31,954 nucleotides of DNA from Reclinomonas americana ATCC 50394. Lineage: Eukaryota > Jakobida > Jakobea > Jakobida. The translations under genes and the position numbers were made by a program. Every line of letters begins with the position of its first letter. Positions within the stretch are counted from its first letter, which is position 1. The notes below the pieces were generated by a model. That model was not told the DNA's origin and did not search any database. It saw only the letters and a list, made by a program, of their open reading frames with translations. Positions 1 to 10,525 of this stretch are shown here, piece after piece. The stretch spans positions 2,915 through 34,868 of the forward strand of contig PS015886.1 in NCBI GenBank assembly GCA_048213135.1, in the 5' to 3' direction.

Positions 1-3000
1 CTCTCCATCGTTCTCCGCCTCCTCCTCCTCCTCTTCCACGTCTGTCCACTCCTCCTCCTCATCGCCACGATCATCGTCGTCCTCCTCGGCCTCCCGTTGC
101 ACCATGTCGAGTGTCATCATGTCAATTGCCTGATTCAGCAACCGCAGCGCACGATCGGCGCCCGTCGCACGATCCGTTCGCCGAGATCGCGTTTGCCGAT
201 AGATCGAGGCCAGCAGCACGAGGGTCGATGGAGTGCCGGGCGGACACAGTTCACAAGTCATCTCCAGATCACGAGCCGCCCGCTGCAACTCGCCAAACTG
301 TGCATACAGACGACCTCTGCTCGCGGGAGTGAGGAGAGAAGGGAGGCAGAGAAGCGATAGTCAACAAACACACGAGCGCACCTGGCCAGGAATGCTTCTG
401 CGCCTGCGAGAGAGAGGACGTGAATGCCGCGACTCACAGAGAGCGACAGAGGCGCACGCAACATGCAAAGTCCACAGCAATCGCCTGGTTGAAGCAGTGC
501 AGTGCGTCCATGAAACGCCGCTGCGACTCGGCCTCCACTGCACATCACCACGATCAGCTCTCTCCCACACACTCTTACTTCTCTGGCACACACACACACC
601 TCCACTGGCCACAAACGTGGCGACCACCACACGCGTGTCCTCGTATGCATACTGCGGCCACACATCCGCGGGCGACGCATGTTCCGAGGCCTCATCCTCC
701 AGATCCGGCACCGCCTCCTCGCCCTCGTCAAACTCGTGGTCCTCCTCCTCAGAGCCGCGACTCACACCCGTTGCGTCATCGTCCTCCTCTTCAATGACCA
801 CCACACGCGGGGCCAGCATCATGGCGCCCGCGGAGGCCATCTTCTCAAGACAATGATATCGATCAACTAATTCATTGGACGGAGCAAGCACTCGGGCCAG
901 CTGGGCACCGGCACGCCACTCGACTCGTCGCGCCATGTGGCGCTGCCGCGACTGACGGTCAGCATCTGCCGCTGTGCCTCCCACAGATCACGGGCGCCGT
1001 CCACGGTGCATTCGGGGATCGCCACGGGTGCACTGGCTGGCGATCGAGGTGGCACCGGCGACGACGGCAGTGCCTTCATCACGTACATGAGTTTGGCTTG
1101 GAAACCAAGCACGGCTGCGCGATCAAAGTCGTACGGTGCCAGAACGTGCTCGTAGGCCCGCCAGATGCGCGTCCACAGCGCCAGTGAGCGATCAATGTAC
1201 CGCAACGGCTGCGCACAGCGATTTATGTCAAGCAGGTGCCACACGAGCGGAGGAAAGTAGAGCATACCATGTACAGCTGCGCGAGCGGCCGCAATATTTG
1301 CGTCACGATGCGTGCATCGATAATGGCCTCCCACGGTTGCGTCGAGTCCGGTTGTTGTCTGTGGAAGTGGAGATGACAATCTTGAAAAAAGGAAAAGCAC
1401 GACGAGCCGGCACACCTGCTAAGCTCAAGAATCAGCGCATCGGCGCGCTTCAGCAGGCCTTCGAGCTGCGGTACGAGTGGCGACGCCGTCTGCAGACAGG
1501 GATTCTCGTGGAAGGCATCAAACGACACTTGTCGGGTGTCGTTCAGCAGCCGCTCCACCGCCTCACCCACCCAACCCAACAACGCGTCCTCTCCTTCCTC
1601 TGCGACACGCGACAAATGAGCACACATGGGCGCGCAGAGAGAGAGAGAGAGAGAGTCAAGCGCGCGCCACTGAACCGACCTCGAACACAGCGCGGACACT
1701 CGCAATCAAAATTCCACAACGACCGCAGTCGCGATCGTCTCCTTGTGCGCGACTCCAGCAAGCACGTGTAGCTGATCGTCAACTCCTCGCCGGCAGCCAC
1801 GTCGCGCGTTGTGCGGAACCATACGCGCGCACCATCCGACACCTTGGCCTCGGTCATCGGGCTCGACAGCAGCGACTCGAGTGCAATCTGCTCACCGTCC
1901 TCGGCGCCCACATACACGGTCACATTGGGCTCGCACGAGTGATTGAACATGCTGCCGGCCAGGCACAATGCCTGCACTTTGCTGTGTGGAAAGCTGCATC
2001 GACGAAGAGGGGTGGGGGAAGTGGCACGGAGAAAAAACACACACGAGAAATCACACGCACGTCGCAGTCTCCTCAGTCGAGTCCACTTGCAGCAAGTTGA
2101 GTTTCAAGATGCACAGCAGCAGAGCCACTTGCTCCCACTCGGCCAACTCGTCTTCCCTCCATCCCGAGTGTCTCAGCAGCGCCGACACGAGATCCCGCTT
2201 CATGCGCGGCAGCAGACCCTGCGCCGTCTCCCGAAACACCTGATGCCGCTCCAGCTCCTCCCGCACCGTCTCAATCGGTGCCCTTCCCGGGTACAACTGG
2301 AAGACGAGACGTGAGGCCAGTGGTGCATCGCCCACCACCAATGCGGCAAGCTGTGACAGCAGCGGCAGGTAATTGGCCGTGCCGAAAGTGAACAGCTGGT
2401 GCAGGCGAAGGTGAGCGGACGAGGAAAATAAAGGAGAAACGACGACGACGACGAACCACAGGTCGCTCCGACAGCACCGCAGAGCCGGCGGGCATGGGCT
2501 CGGTGGCCACCACACGACGGCCGCCGCCATCGCCCACGTGCGGGGAGCGGTGGTCCACGGTGCACGACAAGTGGAAGAGGCGACGAACGCGCTGCTCAAA
2601 CATTTTCGAGTCCAGCTCCCTGTCGCCTCGCGTCAAAAGGAACGAGGAGAGCTCCTGCTGAATGGTCTTGTCGTCGGGGAGACATCGGTCGGCCTCCATC
2701 AAGCTGCGCACGGCATCGTCGTGCCTGTCGCACTGCACGAGAGCGCGATGCAGCAAAAAGTGCGCCTTGGCGTACTTGGGATCGAGCACCGTGGCCATCT
2801 CGGCGGCAATCGCCGACGCCAGCGGTCTCTTCAGCTTCATGTAACACAGACCGAGGTTGTGCAGCGAACGGGAGGCACACTCGCGCGCACTCGGCGACAA
2901 GTGCGGTGCGTACTCCATCACCGAGAACACATTCTGTTGATGAAGTCGAAAGTGAGCGAGGCCAGTGAAAGAGGAAGAAGAGAGAGGAGCAGGCAGCGCA

Positions 3001-3678
3001 ACGTGCTTCAGGCGGTGAATGGTTCGCGGCACGCCCGACGTCTCATCCAACGCCGTACACGCATCCGCACCACGATCGACTCCATGCTGTCACATGCTGA
3101 TGAGCCAATACACACACACAAACTCCTCATCTCCCTCCCCCGCCCACACTCACCGCATACAGGCCACCCTCGATGCCCCGCAGCAACTCGCGATCGCAAA
3201 TCAGATTGGTCGAGCCCAAGTACAGCCTCTGCTCATCGCCACCAATCAGCAAGCTCGTCGATGCACGTACACTTACAGACACACAGACCGCAGCCACCAT
3301 CACACGCCCACTCCTCAGCTCAACATGCGCATCACGCCGCAGCTCTTCCGCCTCCAACAACAACTCACTCTCCCACTCCTCCTCCTCCTCTCCGCTCAAC
3401 CACACCAACATCTTGTCTCGCTTTCATCGCGCACTCACCGCCGCCGCCAGAGATTTCCCCGCGCGAAACTGCAGGTTCCCGTCACTTCGGAGCTCCTCCG
3501 CCTCCATCAGCAACTCGCGTTCCCACGCCGCCGCCTCACTCTCCGCATGCACCTCAGACGACGACGAGGAGGCAGTCGAGGCCAGTGACATTGGAGAGAA
3601 GAGTGTCGAGGCCTCTCCACCACCACTCACACTCTCATCAGAGAGACGACGAAGGGCCGCTGCTGAGCGCGACGACAT
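1..3678 (-). CDS. TPR-SET domain protein lysine methyltransferase-like, SMYD-related, 3' end outside window
   Basis: Fourteen exons join in frame: 3678-3439, 3387-3277, 3228-3154, 3086-3003, 2933-2460, 2395-2061, 1993-1680, 1599-1416, 1358-1268, 1208-957, 900-600, 537-463, 403-382, 316-1. Introns are 48-80 bp, all GT-AG, and the phases agree throughout. The ~958 visible residues start with an acidic Ser-rich leader. TPR-like helices follow (residues ~60-300; for example NLGLCYMKLKRPLASA). A split SET domain comes next: GRRVVATEPMPAGSAVL near 310, NHSCEPNV near 457, GEELTISY near 510, and the post-SET cysteines FDCECPRC near 540. More TPR-like helices (DALHCFNQAIAVD; RALRLLNQAIDMM) lead to a very acidic tail that is still open at base 1. 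The SET motifs are the S-adenosylmethionine and lysine-binding core of this family, so a methyltransferase role is inferred; the substrate is unknown. The Cys/His MYND finger that splits SET in SMYD proteins is absent. The start is the ATG at 3676-3678. The 111-nt second exon is the least certain because it resembles part of exon 1. Confidence 0.85.
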
Positions 3679-3746
3679 TTCCTGATCAAAGTCACTTTGG
3701 GGTTACCGTTTGCAATCTTCGGTAACCCAGTGGCCGTTTACCCAAA
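3679..3746. promoter_or_regulatory. Bidirectional promoter region with a 9-bp inverted repeat
   Basis: These 68 bp separate the start codons of the minus-strand TPR-SET gene and the plus-strand CFAP46-like gene. Inside lies a perfect inverted repeat, GGGTTACCG (3700-3708) and CGGTAACCC (3720-3728), around an 11-bp spacer. GTTACC/GGTAAC resembles half-sites of the X-box bound by RFX factors at cilium genes, but the spacing here is longer than in a standard X-box. That link is inference. Confidence 0.5.
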
Positions 3747-4104
3747 ATGTTGGCGAGCGAGGAGCTTTCTCGTGTGCTGTTCGCCGCCTCTGCACGTGGC
3801 GACGCCGCGCAAGTGCGGGAGATCAGTGAGGAGACGGCGAAACGAGTGCGTGGGCGATTGGTTGGCGCTGAGTTGCTGGTGTTGTGCGCCGAGGAGGCCA
3901 TCAAAGTGCGTTCAATCGAGGTTGTCGCATGCAGCTTGTGCGCTGTGTGCTGATTGCCGTCTGTGTGTGTTAGATCCATGAGTATGATAGTGCGAGGGAC
4001 GCGATCGAGTTGTTTCATGCGTTGCAGCCGTCGGCGGTCGATCAGTTCTTTTGTCGAGCGCTGTTTTGCGAGGCGCTGCTGGCCTCGCAGCGTGCGTCGT
4101 TGCA
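3747..4104 (+). CDS. CFAP46: CFAP46-like (TTC40) N-terminal fragment, cut by assembly gap
   Basis: Exon 1 is 3747-3905 (53 codons from ATG). Intron 3906-3973 is 68 bp, GT-AG, phase 0. Exon 2 starts at 3974 and runs into the N gap at 4105. The ~96 visible residues are helical and TPR-like: AELLVLCAEEAIK, then SARDAIELFHALQP, then DQFFCRALFCEALLASQ. From family knowledge, CFAP46 begins with a similar 'LFVLCAEQALK ... QFL.RA.LC.A' pattern and is a very long TPR protein of the C1d projection on the axoneme central pair. The fragment is short, so another TPR protein is possible. The gene points into the gap and faces DRC11 on the far side. Confidence 0.55.
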
Positions 4105-4566
4105 NNNNNNNNNNNNNNNNNNNNNNNNNNNNNNNNNNNNNNNNNNNNNNNNNNNNNNNNNNNNNNNNNNNNNNNNNNNNNNNNNNNNNNNNNNNNNNNN
4201 NNNNNNNNNNNNNNNNNNNNNNNNNNNNNNNNNNNNNNNNNNNNNNNNNNNNNNNNNNNNNNNNNNNNNNNNNNNNNNNNNNNNNNNNNNNNNNNNNNNN
4301 NNNNNNNNNNNNNNNNNNNNNNNNNNNNNNNNNNNNNNNNNNNNNNNNNNNNNNNNNNNNNNNNNNNNNNNNNNNNNNNNNNNNNNNNNNNNNNNNNNNN
4401 NNNNNNNNNNNNNNNNNNNNNNNNNNNNNNNNNNNNNNNNNNNNNNNNNNNNNNNNNNNNNNNNNNNNNNNNNNNNNNNNNNNNNNNNNNNNNNNNNNNN
4501 NNNNNNNNNNNNNNNNNNNNNNNNNNNNNNNNNNNNNNNNNNNNNNNNNNNNNNNNNNNNNNNNNN
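4105..4566. other. Assembly gap (462 N)
   Basis: Run of N. It hides the rest of the CFAP46-like gene and possibly the last coding bases of DRC11. Both genes point into it, so it is the 3' side of a convergent pair. Confidence 0.99.
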
Positions 4567-4576
4567 CAGGGGAAGC

Positions 4577-7500
4577 TCACACCCTCTCATGCAGCCAACA
4601 CACCAGTGCGTCCAAGTGGTTCTGCTGGTACGTGTAGAAGTGGATGTTGGTGGCAAGTTCTTGAACAAACTCGTCGCCGTGCAGCGGGTACCGTTCGAGC
4701 TGTAGATGTGGTGACAGTGTGAGCCATCGACAAGCTGCACACTGACGCCCGAGTCGGCACACCCACCAGTCTCAGTCGTCTCTCGTTCAACACTTTGCGG
4801 ATCACTCGAGCAATCTGTGGCACAGGGAACGAGAGTCAGCTGTGGTGCGCTTGCTGACAGGGGAGATTACGAAACTCCACCGGCCGAGAAACCCTCGGTG
4901 CAAAAGGCGAGATTCTCGCCCTCCGTAGGTGTCCCCAGCTTGCCACCGTACTGCATCATCACAGAGAGAGAGGAGGGGGGGGGGAATGAGCGTTGCTGTT
5001 ATCGACGCAGACAGACAGTGTCGCTGCCACTCACTCGCTGAATCAGGTGGTTCCACAACACCACACGCGATCCGTACGCTGGTGGTGCCACAAAGATCTG
5101 CTTCTCGAACGCAGCAAGTCCCTTCTCGTTTCCGGCAAAGTTGCTGGTGTTTCCGATGAGAATCACGCGGGGCGTGACCTCCTTGCCCGTCAGTGGATTC
5201 AGCACCGGCTTGCCGAGCAGTGCCAGCACATCAGCCTTTACGCGAGTTGGGTCCTCCACTGGTTCTCCAGAGGCACCCGGATCGGCGGCCGCCTTGGCAC
5301 CCTTCTTGCCCTTTTTGCCCTTTTTGCCCTTCTGCTCGTACACTTGCGCGTGTGAGATGATATCATGACAGACAAAGTGGAAAATGCAAGATCAACGCAC
5401 CCCCTTGCCGCCAGCGCCACCCGAAAACACCTTGTCGGCGTCGTCAATGTAGATCACGGCACAGTTGTTGAATTGAGCGGCCAGCTGTACAGTGTTGCGT
5501 GATGAGACAAGCGCGGAGTAATCGAGAGAGCAGTCGCCTCTTGCTCACCAAGAAAATACTCTCCACCATGAACTTGGTGGCACTCGGACTCTCGTTGAAC
5601 TTGCCCTGTGGGGCAGGTATCCGTGTTAGCAGTCAGTCGCACGTAACTTAACAACGGCGCTGGTTTAACAAACCCGCAAGTTGGTGGGGCTCAGGTCGAA
5701 GAACATGGCGCCCGTCTCCGTGGCAATCGCCCTCGACAGCATGGTCTTGCCGGAACCGCGAGGTCCATACAGCAGGACCGACTTGGGCGAGCGAGCGTAC
5801 AGCAGGTCGCAGCCGAGCGGCAAGATGGCGTACTCGACACACAACTGTACGCATTCGTGAGACGAAAGCGTGCAAGACAGAGTGAACTCGTCGTCAGGCG
5901 AACCTCGCGGACTTGCGCCAAGCTGGGACTGTTGAACTCGGGCTCTGCCTCGTCCATGGCCTTCTGCTGCTCCTCAAGGATCTGCTTGCCAATCGGGTAC
6001 TCGGTGGTGAAGTCGTCGCCCAGCAGCTTGGGGGCGTCGGGCTTGTTGGATTTCTTGCCACCTGCGAGCGATGAACGAGGTGAGATCGAGACGGATTCGT
6101 TGGAAAAGAGCCGAGCAGCACGCACCCTTCTTGCCGCCCTTCTTGCCACCTTTGCCGCCCTTCTTGCCGCCATCTTCCCCACTCTCGGCGTTCTTCGCGG
6201 CCTGCATCTTCTCGGCCTTGGCGCGCACAGCGTCCTCTTGCAACTTGGCCACGTGATCGTAGGTGCCGAGGAACTCGGCCATGTGCACCGGCGGCACCTA
6301 CACGTAGAGGCGCGGTAAGTCTTTTCGACGCGCTGTGCTTGCGATGGGAGAAAGAGAAAAGACGCAACACGCTTGAGAATGCCCTTGGCCAGCACCTCGG
6401 TGAAGCGCTTGCGCTCCGCATCCTCCGCCTGCTTGCGCAGAATCGCGGGGTCGATAGCCGGCGCAGCGGATTCCTCTGCTTTGCCCTTTTTGCCCTTGGC
6501 ACCCTTCTTGCCTGCTCACACCAGGATGCAGTGAGCAACGGGGAGACTCGTGTATGCTTGGTGGCCACAAAACCGACACGCACCCTTTTTCTCCTTGCCC
6601 TTCTTGCCTGTTTCGGGAGAAGCGACGAGAATGAGAGACCTGTTCACCTACCCTTCCCCCATAACAGACGTACCCTTCTTTCCCTTGCCCTTCTTGTCGC
6701 CGCCACCATCGCCGGTCAACTGCGCCCGCAAGTTCTCCAACTCCATGCGCAGAATGGTGTCCACTTGTCGCTCAAACTACATCACAGCGTGTCAGCTCGA
6801 CGGGCGACACTGACTACGCTCCGAGCCTGCACACATGCGCACCTCGTTGCGAATGCGGCCGTCGATCCCGCTGCGCACGAGGCGCACCTCGGGATGCTGC
6901 GGACGGTCGAGACCCTCACGCACTCCGGACTCCCACTTGTCGCCGTACTCGGCCAGCCTGCACCACGACGAGCACATTGATTGTGAGCGACCACTGATGA
7001 CTGACACCTCACCACTTACTGCACACACGCGCGAACCCCTGTTGAATGCGCCTGGTGATCTCGTCGTCCATCGCTCCCGGATCCTTCTCCTCCTCGCCCT
7101 CCGCGGCTCCCTTCTTCTTGCCCTTCTTACCCTTCTTGCCCTTCTTCCCTTTCTTCCCCTTCTTCTCGCCGTCCTTCTTGCCCTTCTTGCCTTTCTTGCC
7201 CTTCTTGCCACCCTTCTTGTCGCCCTCCTCGTCGTCACCAGCCGCGCTCTTGTACTTGTCCGGGTTCTTGAGCATGTCTTGCGTGACAAGGTAGCCGACT
7301 TGGGCATCTGTGGTCTCCGCCATGTCCATGATCTGGCCCGTCTCCACATAGTTGTCGACCACTGTGGCAATGAAATCCACCCGCTGCTGGTGCACGAAGC
7401 GCTGGCCCAACTCGGCTCGGATACTGTATGCATGTGTGAGCGTGTGAGGTTGGAGTGTGTTGTGCGAGAAAAACGGCTGCACATGAGTGAGAAACGCACC

Positions 7501-8938
7501 GCTCTTCCTCCACCACCTCCATGCGCTTCAGCTCCAGTTCGGCCTGTTCTTGGCGCACCTTGCGCTGCGTGCGAATGGTGCCGTGCACGCGCTCGGGATC
7601 CGTGTCGGGATTGACGGGCTTGGGTTCCATGCCTGGCCATCGGAGAAAAGTCAACTCGAGGTTCGAGCAAATACACACCAACACCGAGCTCACCGAGGAA
7701 AATCAGCTCTGCTGAACGCAAGGCTGCTGTCTTCTTCCTCGCCATGTACATGCGGAAACTGCGCGCAAGAAGAGGAGCAAGTCAGCGACACTGCTGCTGC
7801 TGCTTTTGCATCTCCTTGAACGCAACGCTCGGTGGATTTTCGTTGCGGCATCGTCGGGATGCATGCGGTTCGGCAGCTCGTCGCTGTCAGTGCCAAGCTC
7901 AAAGTCGTCAAACCTGCGATCCGCACACACATGGTGAGACGACTTGTTCACTCGCTGCTTCACCGCTGGGCACACGCCACGCACCGAATGTCTCGAATCA
8001 CACGGAATCGGTGACGGGCTTGGCGACCGCGCTCGTTCCGCTGCAGAATGGCCACAGCCGCCTCTGGTGTCAGCCGTGGCACGAGGCGGCCGTATGGGTC
8101 GCGCTCGTAGGCAGAGTCGGGGTTCTGCGGCACTGTCGATGCGTCGACCTTCAGCAGGTCGTGATCGTCGAGATCCTCGTCCGGCACATTGTACGTGCGC
8201 ACCACCAAATCCTGCACAGCGGCTGCTCTTCAGCACAACAGCTCTGCCCCTGCCGGTGGCCAAGTACAACGAGGCACGCAACAATGTAATCCTTCTTCTG
8301 CTGCATGACCTTGTTCTCCTCCACAAAGTAGTGCGGCACGGGCACTTGCAGTACCTCGGGAGTCAGCTGCAGATCACTGATGACATCGTCAAAGTTGGGA
8401 TACTCGCCACGCAGCATCACCAAGCGCTGAGTGCTGACGGTGAGTACGGTGGATCGACAGCGCAGTGCAAGGTGAGAGACGCACCCGACGGTACTCGACC
8501 GTTCGCACAATAAGTGCGTCGAGCAAGGCGCGGATTGTCTTGCGCTTCTGCGGCTGAATGGTCTGATCGTGAGCGGCCTCCAGTCGGCGCATGATGCGCA
8601 GGTGGGTCACATAGAGGCGAGCTTGGTGCGGGATCTGGAACTCGGGTTTCTGTGGCGCGCGCGCGTGTGTGTGTGAGACAGAGAGACAACACTACAGAAA
8701 CCGACAGTGCGTTTCTCACGCACATCGAACTGAGGGCCGTAGCGCTCCGGTGCCAGGGCATCCTCGCGGGCGCAGCTGGTGAGGTCTTCGATGCCCTCTT
8801 GCAACGCAGTGTCAAACGTGCTGTACGGAGACGATCACACAGTGAGGCGGCAAGCAAGTACGCATGACACTCAGCACAAACAGACAGATAGCGCGCTTGT
8901 GGCAGCAAGGCGGAGGGGGGAACATACCGATTGGACAT
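4577..8938 (-). CDS. IQCA1: DRC11 / IQCA1, IQ and AAA+ domain subunit of the nexin-dynein regulatory complex
   Basis: Twenty-two exons: 8938-8928, 8820-8724, 8649-8485, 8426-8283, 8211-7985, 7913-7827, 7758-7694, 7632-7500, 7423-7013, 6957-6843, 6776-6674, 6607-6584, 6511-6369, 6297-6126, 6061-5904, 5844-5674, 5605-5549, 5484-5401, 5331-5035, 4950-4876, 4814-4767, 4699-4577. They give ~969 residues with consistent phases. Features in order: family N-terminus ([33 protein letters not shown]); two IQ motifs likely to bind calmodulin-type proteins ([16 protein letters not shown] near 195, [14 protein letters not shown] near 240); lysine/glycine tracts (375-410, ~490-590); an AAA+ core with Walker A GPRGSGKT near 715 and Walker B-like [12 protein letters not shown] near 772; then GNTSNF and [16 protein letters not shown]. 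The protein belongs to the doublet-microtubule N-DRC that limits sliding and shapes the beat. I chose the ATG at 8936-8938; an upstream in-frame ATG at 8951-8953 would add five residues. The end is either the TGA at 4577-4579 or a further exon in the gap after a donor at 4582. Family members are usually shorter; the K/G tracts explain most of the excess. Confidence 0.9.
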
Positions 8939-9261
8939 GGTACTGAGCTCCACGCCACCGGCGTGTCAGGTCGCTGAGTATAACGTCTCGCCCGCGTCTG
9001 TCGATCCAACCGACCAACTCGGTGAACATTGGCGGTCTGTAAAGTCTGTCTGTGCACATTCCCTTCTCGCTGGAGCAACACTCACGCACCTGCCCGGAAC
9101 ACTTCCCCTTCCGTGTTGCACCTCCTCGTTGGACTCCAATCCACCAAGTCATCAACTTGGTTGCGTCAGCGCATTCCGTCGATTCGCGGGTCGTGCGTTT
9201 CTCGCGCGACTCTCACATTGGAAACGCAGTTTTTCCCCGCGCGAAATCAAACCTTGCGTGG
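8939..9261. promoter_or_regulatory. Divergent intergenic region between DRC11 and the 9262 gene
   Basis: This 323-bp stretch holds no coding exon I can support. It must carry both promoters. Near the plus-strand start (around 9231-9247) is TTTTTCCCCGCGCGAAAT, which resembles an E2F/DP site. At about 9151-9163 there is a small CAAC-TTG-GTTG inverted repeat. Both readings are by eye and tentative. Confidence 0.35.
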
Positions 9262-9810
9262 ATGGCGCTCACTCGCTCCACTGGAGAGACGCGCCTGCTG
9301 CCGTCTATCGTAGCCACGGACCATCACGAGGTGCGGAAATGGCGTGACGGCGCCATATTCTGGCATGCGGACCGTCGTGCTTCGGAACCGCTGCTGGATC
9401 ACAGCATGGTGCTGTCGCCGCTGGTGGCCCGCGCGGAACGCGAGGATAAGTTCAGTACGCCAGTGGACAGTCGCATGAAGAGGGCTCCGGCTGCACTGTT
9501 TGGCACAACCACGCGCGCCGTGTCACCTCCGATCATTCGCTGGCCCGCAAAAGGTACACACGTGAGATGGGCAGAGCTGTGACCCGCGAGTGCTCACTCC
9601 TGTGCCTCCTGCGCGGCAGCCGAGAGCACAAGCCCCGACAATCGCAGCAAGCGCAGCAATTCGGTGACCGAGTCATCGGGGCGGCGCAAAAGCGCCAATC
9701 GCGACAAGGCGATGCTCTCGCAGTCGCTGCAGTTCCGCCAGCGCAACATGGACGACTCGCAGGAGGCCCGCACGTCGTGGCTGCTTGGTTGCGTGCCTTA
9801 CCGCAAGTGA
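9262..9810 (+). CDS. Unknown two-exon basic protein, 160 aa
   Basis: Exon 1 is 9262-9553 (ATG, MALTRSTGETRLLPS). A 66-bp GT-AG intron follows, then exon 2, 9620-9810, ending in TGA. The join is phase 1 and restores one frame through WPAK-A-ESTSPDNRSKR. I do not recognise the protein. It has no transmembrane segment, is rich in Arg, Ser and Thr, and has a charged second half (SVTESSGRRKSANRDK) ending in LLGCVPYRK. The frame stays open upstream to about 9052, but the first strong ATG near a promoter-like region is at 9262. It is divergent from DRC11, so co-expression with flagellar genes is possible, though nothing in the sequence proves it. Confidence 0.6.
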
Positions 9811-10525
9811 TCCTTGTGTCAGTCACACTTCGTCATCGTCGATGTCTCTGATCCGCAGGAACGGTGACCGCCACCACTGGGTGCGAATGCGTCTCGAGGA
9901 GAGCACTGGGTTGCGTCGTCGTCGCTGATGATGACTCCCGCAGTGAACCGCGTACTGACTGTCGTCCGCAGTACCCACTCCGGCGCCGACCGACTACCAA
10001 CCGCAACGAGTGCAAGCCAGGTCGCCCGCACATCGCTTCACCACCACCAAGCGCTTCCCGGCGTGAGCGCGTCTCTCCGTCCCCCCATTCGCCACTCACA
10101 AAAGGCGAATAAATGTAAAACAGCAGCACGGCAAGAATGTGAGCAGTACGTAGTTGTGATCTCTTCACTGCACCTGGCGGGTCCGTGCCGGCGTCGAGTC
10201 GTGTTCCACCCACGTGGTGGCCGGCGAGTGTGTTGACGTGTGAAAGTGGTGATGGGTGAAATGGAGGGTGTCGCTTTGGATCGGCAATGTCGACGACGAC
10301 GACGACACCAACTCCAACACGGCGGCATCGCCAACAGTAGCAGCAGCAGCCGCGGCAACGGACGAAGAGGAGGAGGCGGAGGAGTTGACGGTGGCGGGAG
10401 AGGACAGGTGGAGAGAGGAGAGATGTAGTGGAGAAAAGGCGGCCGCGAGATGCGGCGACGGCAATGATGGCGGGGGTGGCGGTGGCGGCGGCGAAGACGA
10501 GGCCTCGTCGCTGTCACTCGGCACC
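9811..10525. other. Convergent intergenic region, low complexity
   Basis: This is the 3' side of the 9262 gene and of MPDU1. It is rich in GAC, GGC and AGC trinucleotide runs (about 10287-10500), which create long Ser, Pro and Ala ORFs on both strands with no domain. I see no gene here. Confidence 0.6.

Noticed and set aside
2538-3725. 395-codon plus ORF
   Set aside because: Antisense to well-supported TPR-SET exons; composition is Pro/His/Ser without domains.
7046-7294. Phe/Leu/Pro-rich plus ORF resembling a membrane protein
   Set aside because: Reverse complement of KKGKKG coding gives FFPFLPF by necessity.
6792-7751. 319-codon minus ORF (Arg-rich)
   Set aside because: Frame-shifted shadow of the DRC11 K/G-coding exons.
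9231-9247. E2F-type site ahead of the 9262 gene
   Set aside because: A similar TTTCCCCGCGCGAAA occurs inside coding exon 1 of the TPR-SET gene (about 3462-3476), so the word alone is weak evidence.
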